From IMG/VR virus record IMGVR_UViG_3300050821_018141, positions 1-35,788 of that record: 35,788 nucleotides of DNA; one strand, 5' to 3'. This DNA comes from a virus. The translations under genes and the position numbers were made by a program. Below the pieces are notes generated by a model, which made no database searches, had not been told where the DNA came from, and worked only from the letters and a program-made list of their open reading frames with translations. Of the stretch, positions 1 to 6,778 are shown in pieces; within the stretch, counting starts at the first letter, position 1; each line of letters opens with the position of its first letter.

Positions 1-238
1 CCAGGACAGCGGCACAGGAACCATCTTCCCCTCCGGCGGGGGCAGCGGGGCAGAGGCCGCGCTGGCCGGGTCCGGGCGGCCGCGCCGTTCGGCTAGCCGG
101 GTCCGGGCGGCCGCGCCGTTCGGCTAGCCGGGCATCCAGGAAGGCGTTGCGGAACGCCAGGGTGGCCTCCTCCAGCTCGGCAGCGGCCCGCTCGGCCGCC
201 GTCAGCAAGCTCAGCTCCCGTGCCGTGATATCCATCAT
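1..238 (-). CDS. small protein gene, cut by the left edge, with a 31-bp tandem duplication
   Basis: Partial gene; only its first 79 codons are in the window. It starts at tandem ATG codons (236-238 and 233-235) that overlap the TGA of the upstream gene, so translation is probably coupled. The N-terminus, beginning MMDITARELSLLTAAERAAA, is an alanine/glutamate-rich helix. From about residue 35 the reading frame crosses two full copies of a 31-bp repeat (65-126). Because 31 is not a multiple of three, the second copy is read in another frame and the downstream sequence becomes an atypical Gly/Pro/Cys-rich stretch. With only one copy the frame would continue into a more ordinary Pro-rich tail. 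I do not recognise the family. It is either a recently frameshifted gene or one whose C-terminus is switched by repeat number. Confidence 0.5.
   Translation of the reverse strand, partial: MMDITARELSLLTAAERAAAELEEATLAFRNAFLDARLAERRGRPDPASRTARPPGPGQRGLCPAAPAGGEDGSCAAVL
65..132. repeat. 31-bp direct tandem repeat, two copies plus a partial third
   Basis: Copies begin with GCCGGG at 65, 96 and 127, giving an exact 31-bp period; the third match is only the first few bases. The repeat lies inside the partial gene at 1-238 and shifts its reading frame. Such perfect tandem duplications typically arise by slippage or unequal recombination. Confidence 0.85.
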
Positions 239-573
239 TCCGCCTTCTCCCCGGCCGGTGCCGGCCGGGCCGTCACGTCGTAGCCCAGGCCCCTCACCAG
301 CTCCACCAGCGCCCGCTCCCGGCTCGCGCGGATGACGGCCGCCTCGGCCTCGGTGATCCAGCCCTCTTTGAGCTGGGGGTCGGGCAGGTCCATGCCCTCG
401 CGCCAGTCGGTGATGTGGATCTGGCGGGTCAGCACCGGGGGCCGGAACGCCGCCGCGTCCACCTCGAACTCGATCCGCACGAACGTCTCCCCGCGCGTCC
501 GGGTCTCCGGGGGAGTCTTGGTCATCCGCCGGACCCCGGCCTGATCGAAGACCACGAAGAACACATCTTTCAT
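235..573 (-). CDS. hypothetical phage protein, 112 aa
   Basis: An unrecognised 112-residue protein. It opens with a beta-like segment (MKDVFFVVFDQ) and has an acidic middle and an Ala/Arg-rich C-terminal helix. Its ATG (571-573) overlaps the TGA of the preceding gene and its own TGA overlaps the next ATG, so it sits in a translationally coupled chain of small genes. No membrane segment, metal motif or catalytic signature is visible. Position at the end of the accessory operon suggests a host-interaction role, but nothing in the sequence proves that. Confidence 0.7.
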   Translation of the reverse strand: MKDVFFVVFDQAGVRRMTKTPPETRTRGETFVRIEFEVDAAAFRPPVLTRQIHITDWREGMDLPDPQLKEGWITEAEAAVIRASRERALVELVRGLGYDVTARPAPAGEKAE

Positions 574-803
574 TGCCGCACCCGCCTCGCCGTGGATTCC
601 ATCTTCTGGCTACTACAGCCGGGCGGCCTCATCCAGTTCGCACGGCTGCGCCAGGTGCAGCGGTACGAGCGCCACGGCGCTCGCAGAGGACGCGGCGCGC
701 AGGGACGCTGGCTTCCCCGCCACCGGGCGGCCTCCAGGGCCGCAGAAGCCGCCTCAGCGCGTTCCAGGGCCACCTGCCGCCGGGCGCTGCGCCCGTCACT
801 CAC
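570..803 (-). CDS. small basic hypothetical protein with GTG start
   Basis: A 77-residue arginine-rich frame starting at GTG (801-803), which overlaps the stop of the upstream membrane-protein gene, and ending in a TGA that overlaps the next gene's ATG. The coupled start and stop are the main support. The composition (many Arg, Trp and Ser, and three Cys) is unlike any family I know. A longer reading from an upstream ATG would overlap the membrane gene extensively and is less likely. This may be a DNA- or RNA-binding small protein, or a spurious frame filling a 220-bp gap; confidence is modest. Confidence 0.45.
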   Translation of the reverse strand: MSDGRSARRQVALERAEAASAALEAARWRGSQRPCAPRPLRAPWRSYRCTWRSRANWMRPPGCSSQKMESTARRVRQ

Positions 804-1002
804 GGAAGTCCCCCGGCGGGGGGAGCGGGCCGCGGCGTGCCGGTGGATCGCCGCCCGCGAGGCGGACCTGGTCGGCCGCGGCCCGCCCCAGGAGCGCCCC
901 CGCGAGAGCGGGCAGGACGAGCCGCAGGGCAAGCGCCCCCGCCACGAGCGCGACGGCCAGGGCGGCCAGCAGCCGGATCCAGAACTTGCGGGTCTCCCTC
1001 AT
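796..1002 (-). CDS. small single-span membrane protein
   Basis: 68 residues starting at the ATG at 1000-1002, which overlaps the stop codon of the MazG-like gene (ATGA). Residues about 7-35 form one strongly hydrophobic helix rich in Leu, Ala and Val after a short basic N-terminus (MRETRKFW), followed by an Arg/Pro/Gly-rich tail. That fits an inner-membrane protein with the tail outside, or a signal anchor. Together with the membrane genes at 1705-1899 and 1886-2215 it forms a small set of membrane proteins in one operon; holin-like or superinfection-exclusion roles are possible, but no lysin is next to it here. Confidence 0.65.
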   Translation of the reverse strand: MRETRKFWIRLLAALAVALVAGALALRLVLPALAGALLGRAAADQVRLAGGDPPARRGPLPPPGDFRE

Positions 1003-1712
1003 GACGGCAGCGCCTCCCCGCCCGCCTCGGCCGCGCGCACGTCCTCCGGCCAGGAATCGCCGGGGAAGACGCCGGACAGCGGGCCGCAGTACCGCACCCG
1101 GAAGCAGGAACCGTCCTGGCGGCACAGGTGGTGGCAGGTGCCGCCGTCCGGGCAGGACCGGAAGCGGTCCGTGCGCACAGCGCGCCCGGCCAGCAGCCGG
1201 TCCCGTTCCCGGGACACCGCAGCCTCCCGGAACGCCGCAGCGTCCGCAGCCGCGAACTCGTCAGCACGGCGCTCCATCTCAGCGAAACGCGCTGCCCGGC
1301 CGGGCAGCGGGCGCTCCTCCAGCAGCCGGTCCCGGGCCGCCACGGCATCCGGGTGCGCGGCGGCGAACGCACTGAGCGCGCGGACCGCGTCGCTCTTGCC
1401 GTAGCCGGGGTGCGCGGGGAACGTGCGCTCATCGTTTTCAGCCAGCCTCATCATGGACACGATGAGGTCCAGGCCGAGCTTGTCGCCCAGGGCGAACAGC
1501 GCCAGCCCGGCGTCCGCGTACTCCTCGCGCACCCGCTCCAGGTTCTCCGGGGACGGGCTGTCCGCGTACTTCAGCACCGCATCGCCCAGCTCGCCGGCCT
1601 CCGCGCAGGCCTTCAGCGCCTGCAGGGCCGCCGTGGGGTAGCGGCCGCGCCCGTGCCTGGCGATCTGCGCGCGGGCTATCTCGTGGCCGTCCGGCCGGGT
1701 CTTATCATCCAT
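999..1712 (-). CDS. MazG-like NTP pyrophosphohydrolase with Cys-rich tail
   Basis: 237 residues. The first ~100 match the all-alpha MazG/dUTPase-like fold: the metal-binding pattern E-x-x-E (E38, E41) is followed 23 residues later by E-x-x-D (E64, D67), then a helix with LALFALGDKLG and a final AENDERTF segment. MazG enzymes hydrolyse (d)NTPs to NMP and pyrophosphate; phage versions are thought to adjust nucleotide pools or (p)ppGpp-related stress. The C-terminal ~50 residues carry a Cys/His cluster (C-x5-C-H-H-x-C, then C-x5-C) that looks metal-binding and is not part of the core domain. The ATG overlaps the stop of the upstream membrane gene. Fold assignment is fairly sure; substrate is unknown. 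Confidence 0.7.
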   Translation of the reverse strand: MDDKTRPDGHEIARAQIARHGRGRYPTAALQALKACAEAGELGDAVLKYADSPSPENLERVREEYADAGLALFALGDKLGLDLIVSMMRLAENDERTFPAHPGYGKSDAVRALSAFAAAHPDAVAARDRLLEERPLPGRAARFAEMERRADEFAAADAAAFREAAVSRERDRLLAGRAVRTDRFRSCPDGGTCHHLCRQDGSCFRVRYCGPLSGVFPGDSWPEDVRAAEAGGEALPS

Positions 1713-1899
1713 GGTGCCTCCTCAGCGCGCGGGCCGCGATCCAGACGCCGGCCAGGGCGGTGGCCGGGGCACCCAGCACCAGCGCCCAGCCGAACGCCGG
1801 GCCGTGCAGGAACCCCGCCAGCCAGCCGGCGCACCACGCGCCCGCGCACAGCGCGAGCAGCAGGCCAGCGAAGCGGGCCCGGAACTTAATCTCTTCCAT
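1705..1899 (-). CDS. small membrane protein, two predicted spans
   Basis: 64 residues from the ATG at 1897-1899, preceded by an AGGAG ribosome site. A shorter product than the longest open frame is preferred because of that site. After a basic start (MEEIKFRARF) there are two hydrophobic segments, about residues 10-27 and 33-52, separated by a short loop, and an Arg/His-rich end. It overlaps the upstream membrane gene by 14 bp and the MazG-like gene by 8 bp. Function unknown; the topology is compatible with a holin or an envelope-modifying protein. Confidence 0.65.
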   Translation of the reverse strand: MEEIKFRARFAGLLLALCAGAWCAGWLAGFLHGPAFGWALVLGAPATALAGVWIAARALRRHHG

Positions 1900-2215
1900 A
1901 ACTGCTCCTACGCCGCGCCGGGCAGTCCCGGCGGGCACGGGACCAGTCACCCAGCAGGGCCCCGAGGGCGAAGGCGACCACCACGGCGGTGAGCGTGTCC
2001 CAGCGCGGCGGCTGGCCGAGAGCCAGGGTGGCGAGGAACTCAGCCTCGCTGGCGGCCAGGAAGACGGTCAGCACCCACCAGGCCACGAGCAGCGGCTCGC
2101 GGGAGACGGGGCGGGGGTTTCCATCATTGGGAAGACCCTCTGGATGCTGTGCGCCTTCGGGTGACTGCACCCCCGCACGAAACGAGTTCTTATACGCACT
2201 TCTCAGGTGCCACAT
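1886..2215 (-). CDS. hypothetical membrane protein
   Basis: 109 residues starting at ATG 2213-2215, with a GAGAGGA ribosome site and immediate contact with the upstream stop codon. The first ~40 residues are polar; then come two hydrophobic stretches (VAWWVLTVFLAASEAEFLATLAL and, after a short loop, an Ala/Val/Leu-rich span), ending in a strongly basic tail. A later GTG start that keeps only the membrane part is possible. It is one of three consecutive small membrane proteins in this operon. Family not recognised. Confidence 0.6.
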   Translation of the reverse strand: MWHLRSAYKNSFRAGVQSPEGAQHPEGLPNDGNPRPVSREPLLVAWWVLTVFLAASEAEFLATLALGQPPRWDTLTAVVVAFALGALLGDWSRARRDCPARRRSSYGRD

Positions 2216-2216
2216 C

Positions 2217-2534
2217 TCAATCGGTCCTCTCCGGGCCGGTGCAGCCGACCCATCCCGGCCACTCCCGCGAGCAGTGACCCGCTCCCCATGCTGCGTGCAG
2301 GGACTGCCTGGCCGCCCGGCCGATCATCCAGCGCACCAGAATCAGGAGCGGCTGGATGAACGCCGGCAGCGGGAACCTCTCTAGCTGGGTCAGCCCGCTG
2401 AAGGCGGCACACCGCACGCGGGCCTCGGTATCCGCGTACTGCCGGGACAGGCCCGCGTGCCACAGGCAGTGCATCTGAGCGTCGAGCTGGTCCCGGAAGA
2501 CTTCCTTGGCTTCAGCGTCCTGCATTTGCGGCAC
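2217..2534 (-). CDS. hypothetical protein, 105 aa
   Basis: An unrecognised 105-residue protein that overlaps the kinase gene by 23 bp and abuts the next membrane gene. It begins MPQMQDAEAKEVFRDQLDAQ, a polar helix with His/Cys residues (MHCLWHAG), then has a hydrophobic stretch (PAFIQPLLILVRWMIG), then Trp, Cys and Gly residues near the end. The hydrophobic stretch could be a membrane-contact helix. Nothing identifies a function. Confidence 0.6.
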   Translation of the reverse strand: MPQMQDAEAKEVFRDQLDAQMHCLWHAGLSRQYADTEARVRCAAFSGLTQLERFPLPAFIQPLLILVRWMIGRAARQSLHAAWGAGHCSREWPGWVGCTGPERTD

Positions 2535-3048
2535 CTCCCTGAGCGGGCTGGACCGTCAGCACCGTGGTGAAGCCCTCCGCGAGCAGGCCGGGCAGGTCTG
2601 CCTGCAGCCGGAAGTACGCCGAGCGGATGAAGTCCTCGGGCACACGGTCCCCGTACACCTGCCCGGCCTCCGGCCCCGGGCGGAGGGCGTTGCGGGCCAG
2701 GCACTCCTCCAGCGGTGTGTCCAGGACCACCGCGTGCGCCGGGGCGCGGTGCAGGGCCGCCTTGGCCAGCAGCACCTGCCGGTGCTCCCGGACGGTGTTC
2801 GTGGCATCCACCACGACATGCTGCCCGCACCGCAGCCGGTAGCCCGCCATGCCGCGCAGCAGGTTGTGGGCGATCGTGGTCACGCTCTGGTCGTTGGGAT
2901 TGCCGATGATCAGGGCCCGGATCGCGTCTGAGCTGATCACCTGGGCCGGCGGGTAGTTCTGCAGGGCGTACCGCGTCTTGCCCGAGCCGGGCACGCCGAT
3001 CAGCAGGGTCAGTTCCGGCTGCAGGACGATCTCCGGGCTCTCGCTCAC
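2512..3048 (-). CDS. P-loop polynucleotide-kinase-like protein
   Basis: 178 residues of the AAA_33/zeta-toxin/Pnkp-kinase type P-loop fold. It shows a Walker A GVPGSGKT (18-25), the D-x-x-R motif typical of 5'-OH polynucleotide kinases (D41-R44 in SSDAIRAL), the conserved DATNT segment (81-85), and a basic lid (ECLARN, 115-120). Members phosphorylate 5'-OH ends of RNA or DNA; T4 Pnkp does this in repair of tRNA cut by host anticodon nucleases. No phosphatase domain is attached and no RNA ligase is visible in this window. It overlaps the NADAR gene by one base (ATG inside the stop) and the next gene by 23 bp. A small-molecule kinase is the main alternative. Confidence 0.7.
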   Translation of the reverse strand: MSESPEIVLQPELTLLIGVPGSGKTRYALQNYPPAQVISSDAIRALIIGNPNDQSVTTIAHNLLRGMAGYRLRCGQHVVVDATNTVREHRQVLLAKAALHRAPAHAVVLDTPLEECLARNALRPGPEAGQVYGDRVPEDFIRSAYFRLQADLPGLLAEGFTTVLTVQPAQGGAANAGR

Positions 3049-3530
3049 TAGTCTGCCCTCCGCAGGTAGCGGGTGCCCATGAGCAGGCGACCCAGGTGGT
3101 TCCTGCCGGGATGGCGCGGGTCGCCAGCACCCCAGCTAAAAGAGCACCGGGCGCAGACGCACCGGCCCCAGTAGTTGTCGTGCCAGTTGTTGCCCTCGAC
3201 CAGCAGCTCGTCGCCCGTCCGCTCCAGCAGGTCCGACAGGTCCGGGTGCTGGGCGAACTTGAGCAGCAGGAGGGTGAACATGACGGTCTTGCGCTTGCCC
3301 TCCCAGTCCGGGCGCAGGGTCACCTTCCGGCCGAGGCGCTTGGCCTCGCCGGGCGTGGCGGCGCGCAGGACCAGCAGGGCTTCCTGGTGGTGCAGCGCCT
3401 TGTCCGCCTGGAAAGCGTGCTCGTTCGTGGGGGCGGTCACCTCGGTGTCCATGCACGAGAGCCGGAACTGCACCGGGGCCTCGCAGAAGTTGCTGAGGAA
3501 CCGGTACGGGCCATCAAACCTGGTGATCAT
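3048..3530 (-). CDS. NADAR (YbiA-like) ADP-ribose N-glycosidase domain protein
   Basis: 160 residues with the full run of NADAR signatures: GPYRFLSNF near the N-terminus (7-15), NEHAFQADKA (36-45), GRKVTLRPDWE (67-77), KR-K-T-VM (79-84), GNNWHDNYWG (113-122) and NHLGRLLM (144-151). NADAR proteins cleave N-glycosidic bonds; recent family work shows removal of ADP-ribose from guanine bases, reversing DarT-type modification. Between the last two motifs there is a C-x2-C insertion (CVCARC) that may bind zinc and is not typical. The gene overlaps both neighbours. In a phage this could counter ADP-ribosylating defences; that role is inference. Confidence 0.85.
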   Translation of the reverse strand: MITRFDGPYRFLSNFCEAPVQFRLSCMDTEVTAPTNEHAFQADKALHHQEALLVLRAATPGEAKRLGRKVTLRPDWEGKRKTVMFTLLLLKFAQHPDLSDLLERTGDELLVEGNNWHDNYWGRCVCARCSFSWGAGDPRHPGRNHLGRLLMGTRYLRRAD

Positions 3531-3747
3531 CCGCCACCTCCGGGTAACTGCGGCCGATGTTGAGGGACAGGTCCGGTAGCGGGGACCGGTGGGTGATCTC
3601 GGCCTCCATGACCCGGCCGCGGACGGTCAGCTTGTCCTGGTGGGCGCCGGGCCCGTGCCCCCGGCAGTCCTTGTGCCCGCAGGGGTCCGTGCCCGGCTCC
3701 AGGGGGACGCTCTCCAGCACGATCTCGGGCGCCCAGGGCTCAGACAC
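3514..3747 (-). CDS. small hypothetical protein with Cys/His pair
   Basis: 77 residues, overlapping its neighbours at both ends by 17 and 8 bp. The centre contains a compact Cys/His segment (CGHKDCRGHGPGAH, about residues 23-36) able to bind one metal ion; the rest is acidic and probably beta-rich. No family is recognised. The overlaps and the conserved-looking metal motif argue for a real gene. Confidence 0.6.
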   Translation of the reverse strand: MSEPWAPEIVLESVPLEPGTDPCGHKDCRGHGPGAHQDKLTVRGRVMEAEITHRSPLPDLSLNIGRSYPEVADDHQV

Positions 3748-4267
3748 TGCCGTTCACCACCGCGCGGATATGGGCCGCGTGAGCAGCGTCCAGGGCGGCC
3801 TGCTCCTCCTCGGGAGCCATCCCGGCCAGCCGCGCGGCCGGCAGCTCGGGCACGGTGTACGTGCCACCGCACGAGCACTCGACGGCGGTCTCTGACTTGC
3901 CGTACGTCCAGGCCCGCGGCTCGTGGTCGAGGATCCGGGCGACGGCCTCAAGCTGCTCGATCAGCAGCAGGCCACCGTGGGGGCCCAGGCCGTAGCGCTC
4001 CAGGACGACCACAGCGGCCCGGTAGCGGCCGCTCAGCTCGGCCAGGGCCGCGTCCCGGATCCGGTACCGCGGGTGGCAGGTGAGCTGGAAGCCGGTGGTA
4101 GCGCGGAAGTGCAGGGGCTCGACCGCCACCTCGGCCGGGACCGTGACCCAGACAATCGTCCCGGTCACCCGCGACACCGACCCGCGGCAGACCTCAGCGC
4201 CCACCAGGGAAGCCTGCGACTCCGCGTCATAGACCAGGACTTCCTGACCGAGCTGGAAGTTAGTCAT
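3740..4267 (-). CDS. hypothetical protein with zinc-ribbon-like C-terminal segment
   Basis: 175 residues starting at ATG 4265-4267 behind a GGGAGGG ribosome site; the longer open frame upstream has a shadow-like Arg/Thr composition and is rejected. The N-terminus (MTNFQLGQEVLVYDAES) looks like a small beta barrel similar to those of KOW/SH3-type proteins. A C-S-C-G-G-T-Y motif sits near residue 138, followed by an alanine-rich helix. It overlaps the upstream stop by 8 bp. Function unknown. Confidence 0.6.
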   Translation of the reverse strand: MTNFQLGQEVLVYDAESQASLVGAEVCRGSVSRVTGTIVWVTVPAEVAVEPLHFRATTGFQLTCHPRYRIRDAALAELSGRYRAAVVVLERYGLGPHGGLLLIEQLEAVARILDHEPRAWTYGKSETAVECSCGGTYTVPELPAARLAGMAPEEEQAALDAAHAAHIRAVVNGSV

Positions 4268-4850
4268 GGATCCCTCCCTTGTGGGCGCCGGGACGCAGGT
4301 ACGTGCGCAGGGCGTCGAGGGTGCCCTGGATCCGGGCGATCTCCGCGAGCAGGTGCGCCGCGTCCCAGTCACCCTTCTCCAGGTAAGTGTGCAGGCCATT
4401 GAGGTCCTGGTACGCCAGACGAATCACATGGCGGCTCTCGGCCCACTGCGACCGGGTCAGCTTCTCGGACACCCGCGCGTGCTCCCGGATCGCCTCCAGG
4501 GCAAGATCGCGGTCCAGCTCGCGCATCTGCTCCTGCCGGCCAAGGATCCGGCCGCGGCGCAGCAGGTCCAGGCCCTGCTCGCGTACCTTGCGGGTCTTGC
4601 CCTCGCGGCTTCCCGCATCCAGAGCCCCGGCAACCATGGAAACGAGCTGGCGCAGCATCTCCTGGACAACGGGGTCCTCCTCAACGACAACCGCAGGAAA
4701 AGGCTCCTGGTCGTCCAGGATCAGGCCGGGACCGTCCGCGAAGCGGGCGTTAATCAGCTCCAGCCGGGTCTCGGCCATGTCCGGGCTGTAGAACGGGCCG
4801 GCCCAGCGCTGGTCGCCTGTCTCGCGGGCCTTCCACAGGATGTACTTCAT
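4260..4850 (-). CDS. hypothetical protein, 196 aa
   Basis: An unrecognised 196-residue protein. The first ~50 residues (MKYILWKARETGDQRWAGPF onward) look like an alpha/beta domain. The rest is highly charged and helical, with many Arg, Glu and Leu, consistent with a helical bundle or coiled coil. It overlaps the 50-residue gene upstream by 4 bp (ATGA) and the next gene by 8 bp, so it is in the same operon. Nothing identifies a function. Confidence 0.7.
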   Translation of the reverse strand: MKYILWKARETGDQRWAGPFYSPDMAETRLELINARFADGPGLILDDQEPFPAVVVEEDPVVQEMLRQLVSMVAGALDAGSREGKTRKVREQGLDLLRRGRILGRQEQMRELDRDLALEAIREHARVSEKLTRSQWAESRHVIRLAYQDLNGLHTYLEKGDWDAAHLLAEIARIQGTLDALRTYLRPGAHKGGIHD

Positions 4851-4999
4851 GACGCCAGCGCCTGCACTTCCGCCGTGGCGGCAGGCACGACCATGCCGAC
4901 CAAGCCGCAGCGCCAGCAGATGGCGAACTGAGGCTCCTCCGGCTCGGGGTCGAGGACCTCGATCCAGGTGTGCTCTGCCGCCCCTTGCTTACAGTCCAT
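4847..4999 (-). CDS. short zinc-binding-type protein, first gene of the accessory operon
   Basis: A 50-residue protein with a strong ribosome site (GGAGGAT, 5 bases before ATG 4997-4999). It contains an early Cys (MDCKQGAAEHTW) and a C-x2-C-G pair (CWRCGLVG), the pattern of a small zinc ribbon. It is the first gene after the promoter at 5043-5071 and its TGA overlaps the next ATG. It may be a regulator of the operon, but no DNA-binding helix is evident. Confidence 0.65.
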   Translation of the reverse strand: MDCKQGAAEHTWIEVLDPEPEEPQFAICWRCGLVGMVVPAATAEVQALAS

Positions 5000-5042
5000 A
5001 GCTATCCTCCGCTGATCTCTGGTGTGTTTTCCATCTGATGAA

Positions 5043-5071
5043 AGAGTAGCCAAACAGTTGACTTGTGTCAA
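5043..5071 (-). promoter_or_regulatory. sigma-70-type promoter overlapping a 16-bp palindrome
   Basis: On the minus strand: -35 TTGACA (5066-5071), spacer of exactly 17 bp, -10 TACTCT (5043-5048), 44 bp before the ATG of the 50-residue gene. The -35 box lies inside the palindrome GTTGAC-TTGT-GTCAAC (5057-5072), which could be a repressor operator. It also places a TTGACT on the plus strand. This is the best promoter in the window. Confidence 0.75.
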
Positions 5072-5077
5072 CCATGC

Positions 5078-5116
5078 GGAAGGCCGGCACCAGGAGAATC
5101 CCGGCACCGGCCTTCC
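5078..5116 (-). terminator. hairpin terminator after the 308-aa gene
   Basis: Perfect 10-bp inverted repeat GGAAGGCCGG (5078-5087) / CCGGCCTTCC (5107-5116) just after the stop of the 5131-6057 gene and just before the accessory-operon promoter. There is no long T-run, as is common in actinomycetes. It would insulate the two transcription units. Confidence 0.65.
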
Positions 5117-5130
5117 GGCTGATCGCGAGG

Positions 5131-6057
5131 CTAGCGGATGAACCCGCTCGGCGGGCTGAACGAGTCGGCCCACGGTGAATCTGCGGGCGGGTCGAACGGG
5201 TTGGCCAGCTCGGCCGGGCGCCCCTCGGGGTAGCCCGCCGCCCATTCGCCGTCGTCCTGCTCGATTGCCCGGACCTGGTCGTCCTGCCCGAACCCAGGAA
5301 CCTGGACCCGGTCATCGTGCTGGCCGTGAACGATCTGCCCGCGGCCCACAGGCGACGCCTGCGCCACCTGCCGCAGTCCTTCCTCCACCGGGTCCGGCGG
5401 GGCCAGGACGGCAGCAGCAGGCCCGCCAGCAGCGTCCGTGGGCTGGCCAGCCGCTGAGTCTCCCGCCTGCTCCTCCTCCCGGCCCCGCTCGGACGCCTCC
5501 TGGGCCTGCCGCGCGGCCAGCTTCGCCGCATCCTGCTCGGCGCGCTCGGCCGCGCGGGTAGCCCGGCTCTTGCGGCCCGTCTTCAGGGCCCTGGGCTTCA
5601 CCGCCGGGGGTGATCCCCCGTACGGAGCCTCCGTCACATGCTCGGGGCCGACCTTGATCAGCTCCGTCTCCGGGAGCTGGGGAGCAGGAGCGGGAGACTC
5701 TGGCTCCGGAGCAGCCCCGGCGGGCGTCTCATCTGCCAGCAGCCGCGCGGCCTCTTCCGTGCGGTCTCCGGGATTCAGCGAGGAAATCCAGTCCAGGACG
5801 ATCTCGCGGACCGCCTGGCCGTGGTCGGAGAACGTGGCCGGCTGGAATGTGGCGCTGTCACGGTGAGGCTTCCAGGCCGACACCGACTTGCGCTGGACCC
5901 GCTCGGTCCAGCCAATGTCCTCCAGGCCGGACGCCGTGAGCGGGGGACCGGCCTTGATCGCGTACTCCGTGGTCACCGGCTTGCCGTTGACCTGGATGGT
6001 CTTGCGCCGCTCGCGCTTGACCCCCTGAATCTGCCTGACCATGACCATGGCGGTCAC
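5131..6057 (-). CDS. hypothetical protein with long disordered middle, 308 aa
   Basis: 308 residues. The N-terminal ~100 look folded (basic start, then KTIQVNGKPVTTEYAIKAGP). Residues about 100-130 and 155-230 are Ala/Pro/Glu/Arg-rich low complexity with charged repeats, followed by an Asp/Gln-rich segment and a Pro/Ser/Asp-rich end. It could be a scaffold-like or nucleic-acid-associated protein. It is the last gene before the terminator at 5078-5116. No family recognised. Confidence 0.65.
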   Translation of the reverse strand: MTAMVMVRQIQGVKRERRKTIQVNGKPVTTEYAIKAGPPLTASGLEDIGWTERVQRKSVSAWKPHRDSATFQPATFSDHGQAVREIVLDWISSLNPGDRTEEAARLLADETPAGAAPEPESPAPAPQLPETELIKVGPEHVTEAPYGGSPPAVKPRALKTGRKSRATRAAERAEQDAAKLAARQAQEASERGREEEQAGDSAAGQPTDAAGGPAAAVLAPPDPVEEGLRQVAQASPVGRGQIVHGQHDDRVQVPGFGQDDQVRAIEQDDGEWAAGYPEGRPAELANPFDPPADSPWADSFSPPSGFIR

Positions 6058-6068
6058 CTCCTGTCCAT

Positions 6069-6476
6069 CTAATACGGGGCAACCTGGGTAACACCCCGGC
6101 CGGCCGTTCCGCCGTGCGGGGCGGCCTGGGGATCACCGCTCGTGCCGTGCGGGGCGAAAAGCTGGTCCTGGCCGCCGCGCGGGCGGTGGCGGCCCGCGCC
6201 CTGGCGCGCGGAGGCGGGCGGGCCCGGCGGGGGCAGCAGCGGCTCGCCCTCGTGCTCGTCCAGCCGGGTGCCGGGCACCAGCAGGAAGACATTCTCCTCC
6301 GGGCACTCAATGTCGTCGTCACCAGGGGCGTAGACGAACGCGTTGACATCGGCGCCGAAAGGCTGGTGCATGGGAGGGTCTTCCTCCCGCAGCCAGCCGA
6401 CGACCCGCTCGACCGCGGCCCTCCCGCCCTTGCCGAAGTCGATGATCAGGCGGGCCCTCTCACTGCTGTCGCTCAT
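6069..6476 (-). CDS. hypothetical acidic protein, 135 aa
   Basis: Start chosen at ATG 6474-6476, which has a GGAGGGA ribosome site; the 13-codon longer form lacks one and would overlap the upstream gene further. The N-terminal half (MSDSSERARLIIDFGKGGRA onward) looks folded, with an acidic loop (GDDDIECPEEN). The C-terminal ~50 residues are Gly/Pro/Arg/His-rich and disordered. Function unknown. Confidence 0.6.
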   Translation of the reverse strand: MSDSSERARLIIDFGKGGRAAVERVVGWLREEDPPMHQPFGADVNAFVYAPGDDDIECPEENVFLLVPGTRLDEHEGEPLLPPPGPPASARQGAGRHRPRGGQDQLFAPHGTSGDPQAAPHGGTAGRGVTQVAPY

Positions 6477-6708
6477 TAGCGCTCCCTCCATCTTGTCCGT
6501 CACCGGGCTGTTCATCGTCCGGGATACCGGCGGCCTCCAGCAGATCCAGGTCCACCGCCTGCTCCCCGGCCTCGATCTTCAGGCAGGCCAGGGCCGCGTC
6601 CGCCGAGGCGATGGCGTCCTGACCAAGATCCAGCTTGTCAACAGCCTCGGCCAGGTAGAACCGGGCAGCCTGGTCCCAGGGACCGGGCTTGTAGACCTCC
6701 ATGGACAT
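6460..6708 (-). CDS. hypothetical protein, 82 aa
   Basis: An acidic 82-residue protein beginning MSMEVYKPGPWDQAARFYLA. It is probably a helical bundle (AEAVDKLDLGQDAIASADAA) with an Asp/Gly/Gln-rich tail. GAGGGG lies before the start, and the gene overlaps the next by 17 bp. Helical repeat proteins of the TPR type share this look, but one hairpin is too little to assign. Confidence 0.6.
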   Translation of the reverse strand: MSMEVYKPGPWDQAARFYLAEAVDKLDLGQDAIASADAALACLKIEAGEQAVDLDLLEAAGIPDDEQPGDGQDGGSANERQQ

Positions 6709-6778
6709 GCGCTGCTTCCCCTCGCTGGCGTTCCGGTTTTCATCTGGTACGCCTGGGCAGGAGGCTACGCCATCGCTG

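Noticed and set aside
415-1404. Long plus-strand frames such as 415-1404, 6343-7788 and 23408-25573
   Set aside because: They lie opposite well-supported minus-strand genes, are Arg/Pro/Gly/Val-biased and lack ribosome sites; they are typical high-GC shadows.
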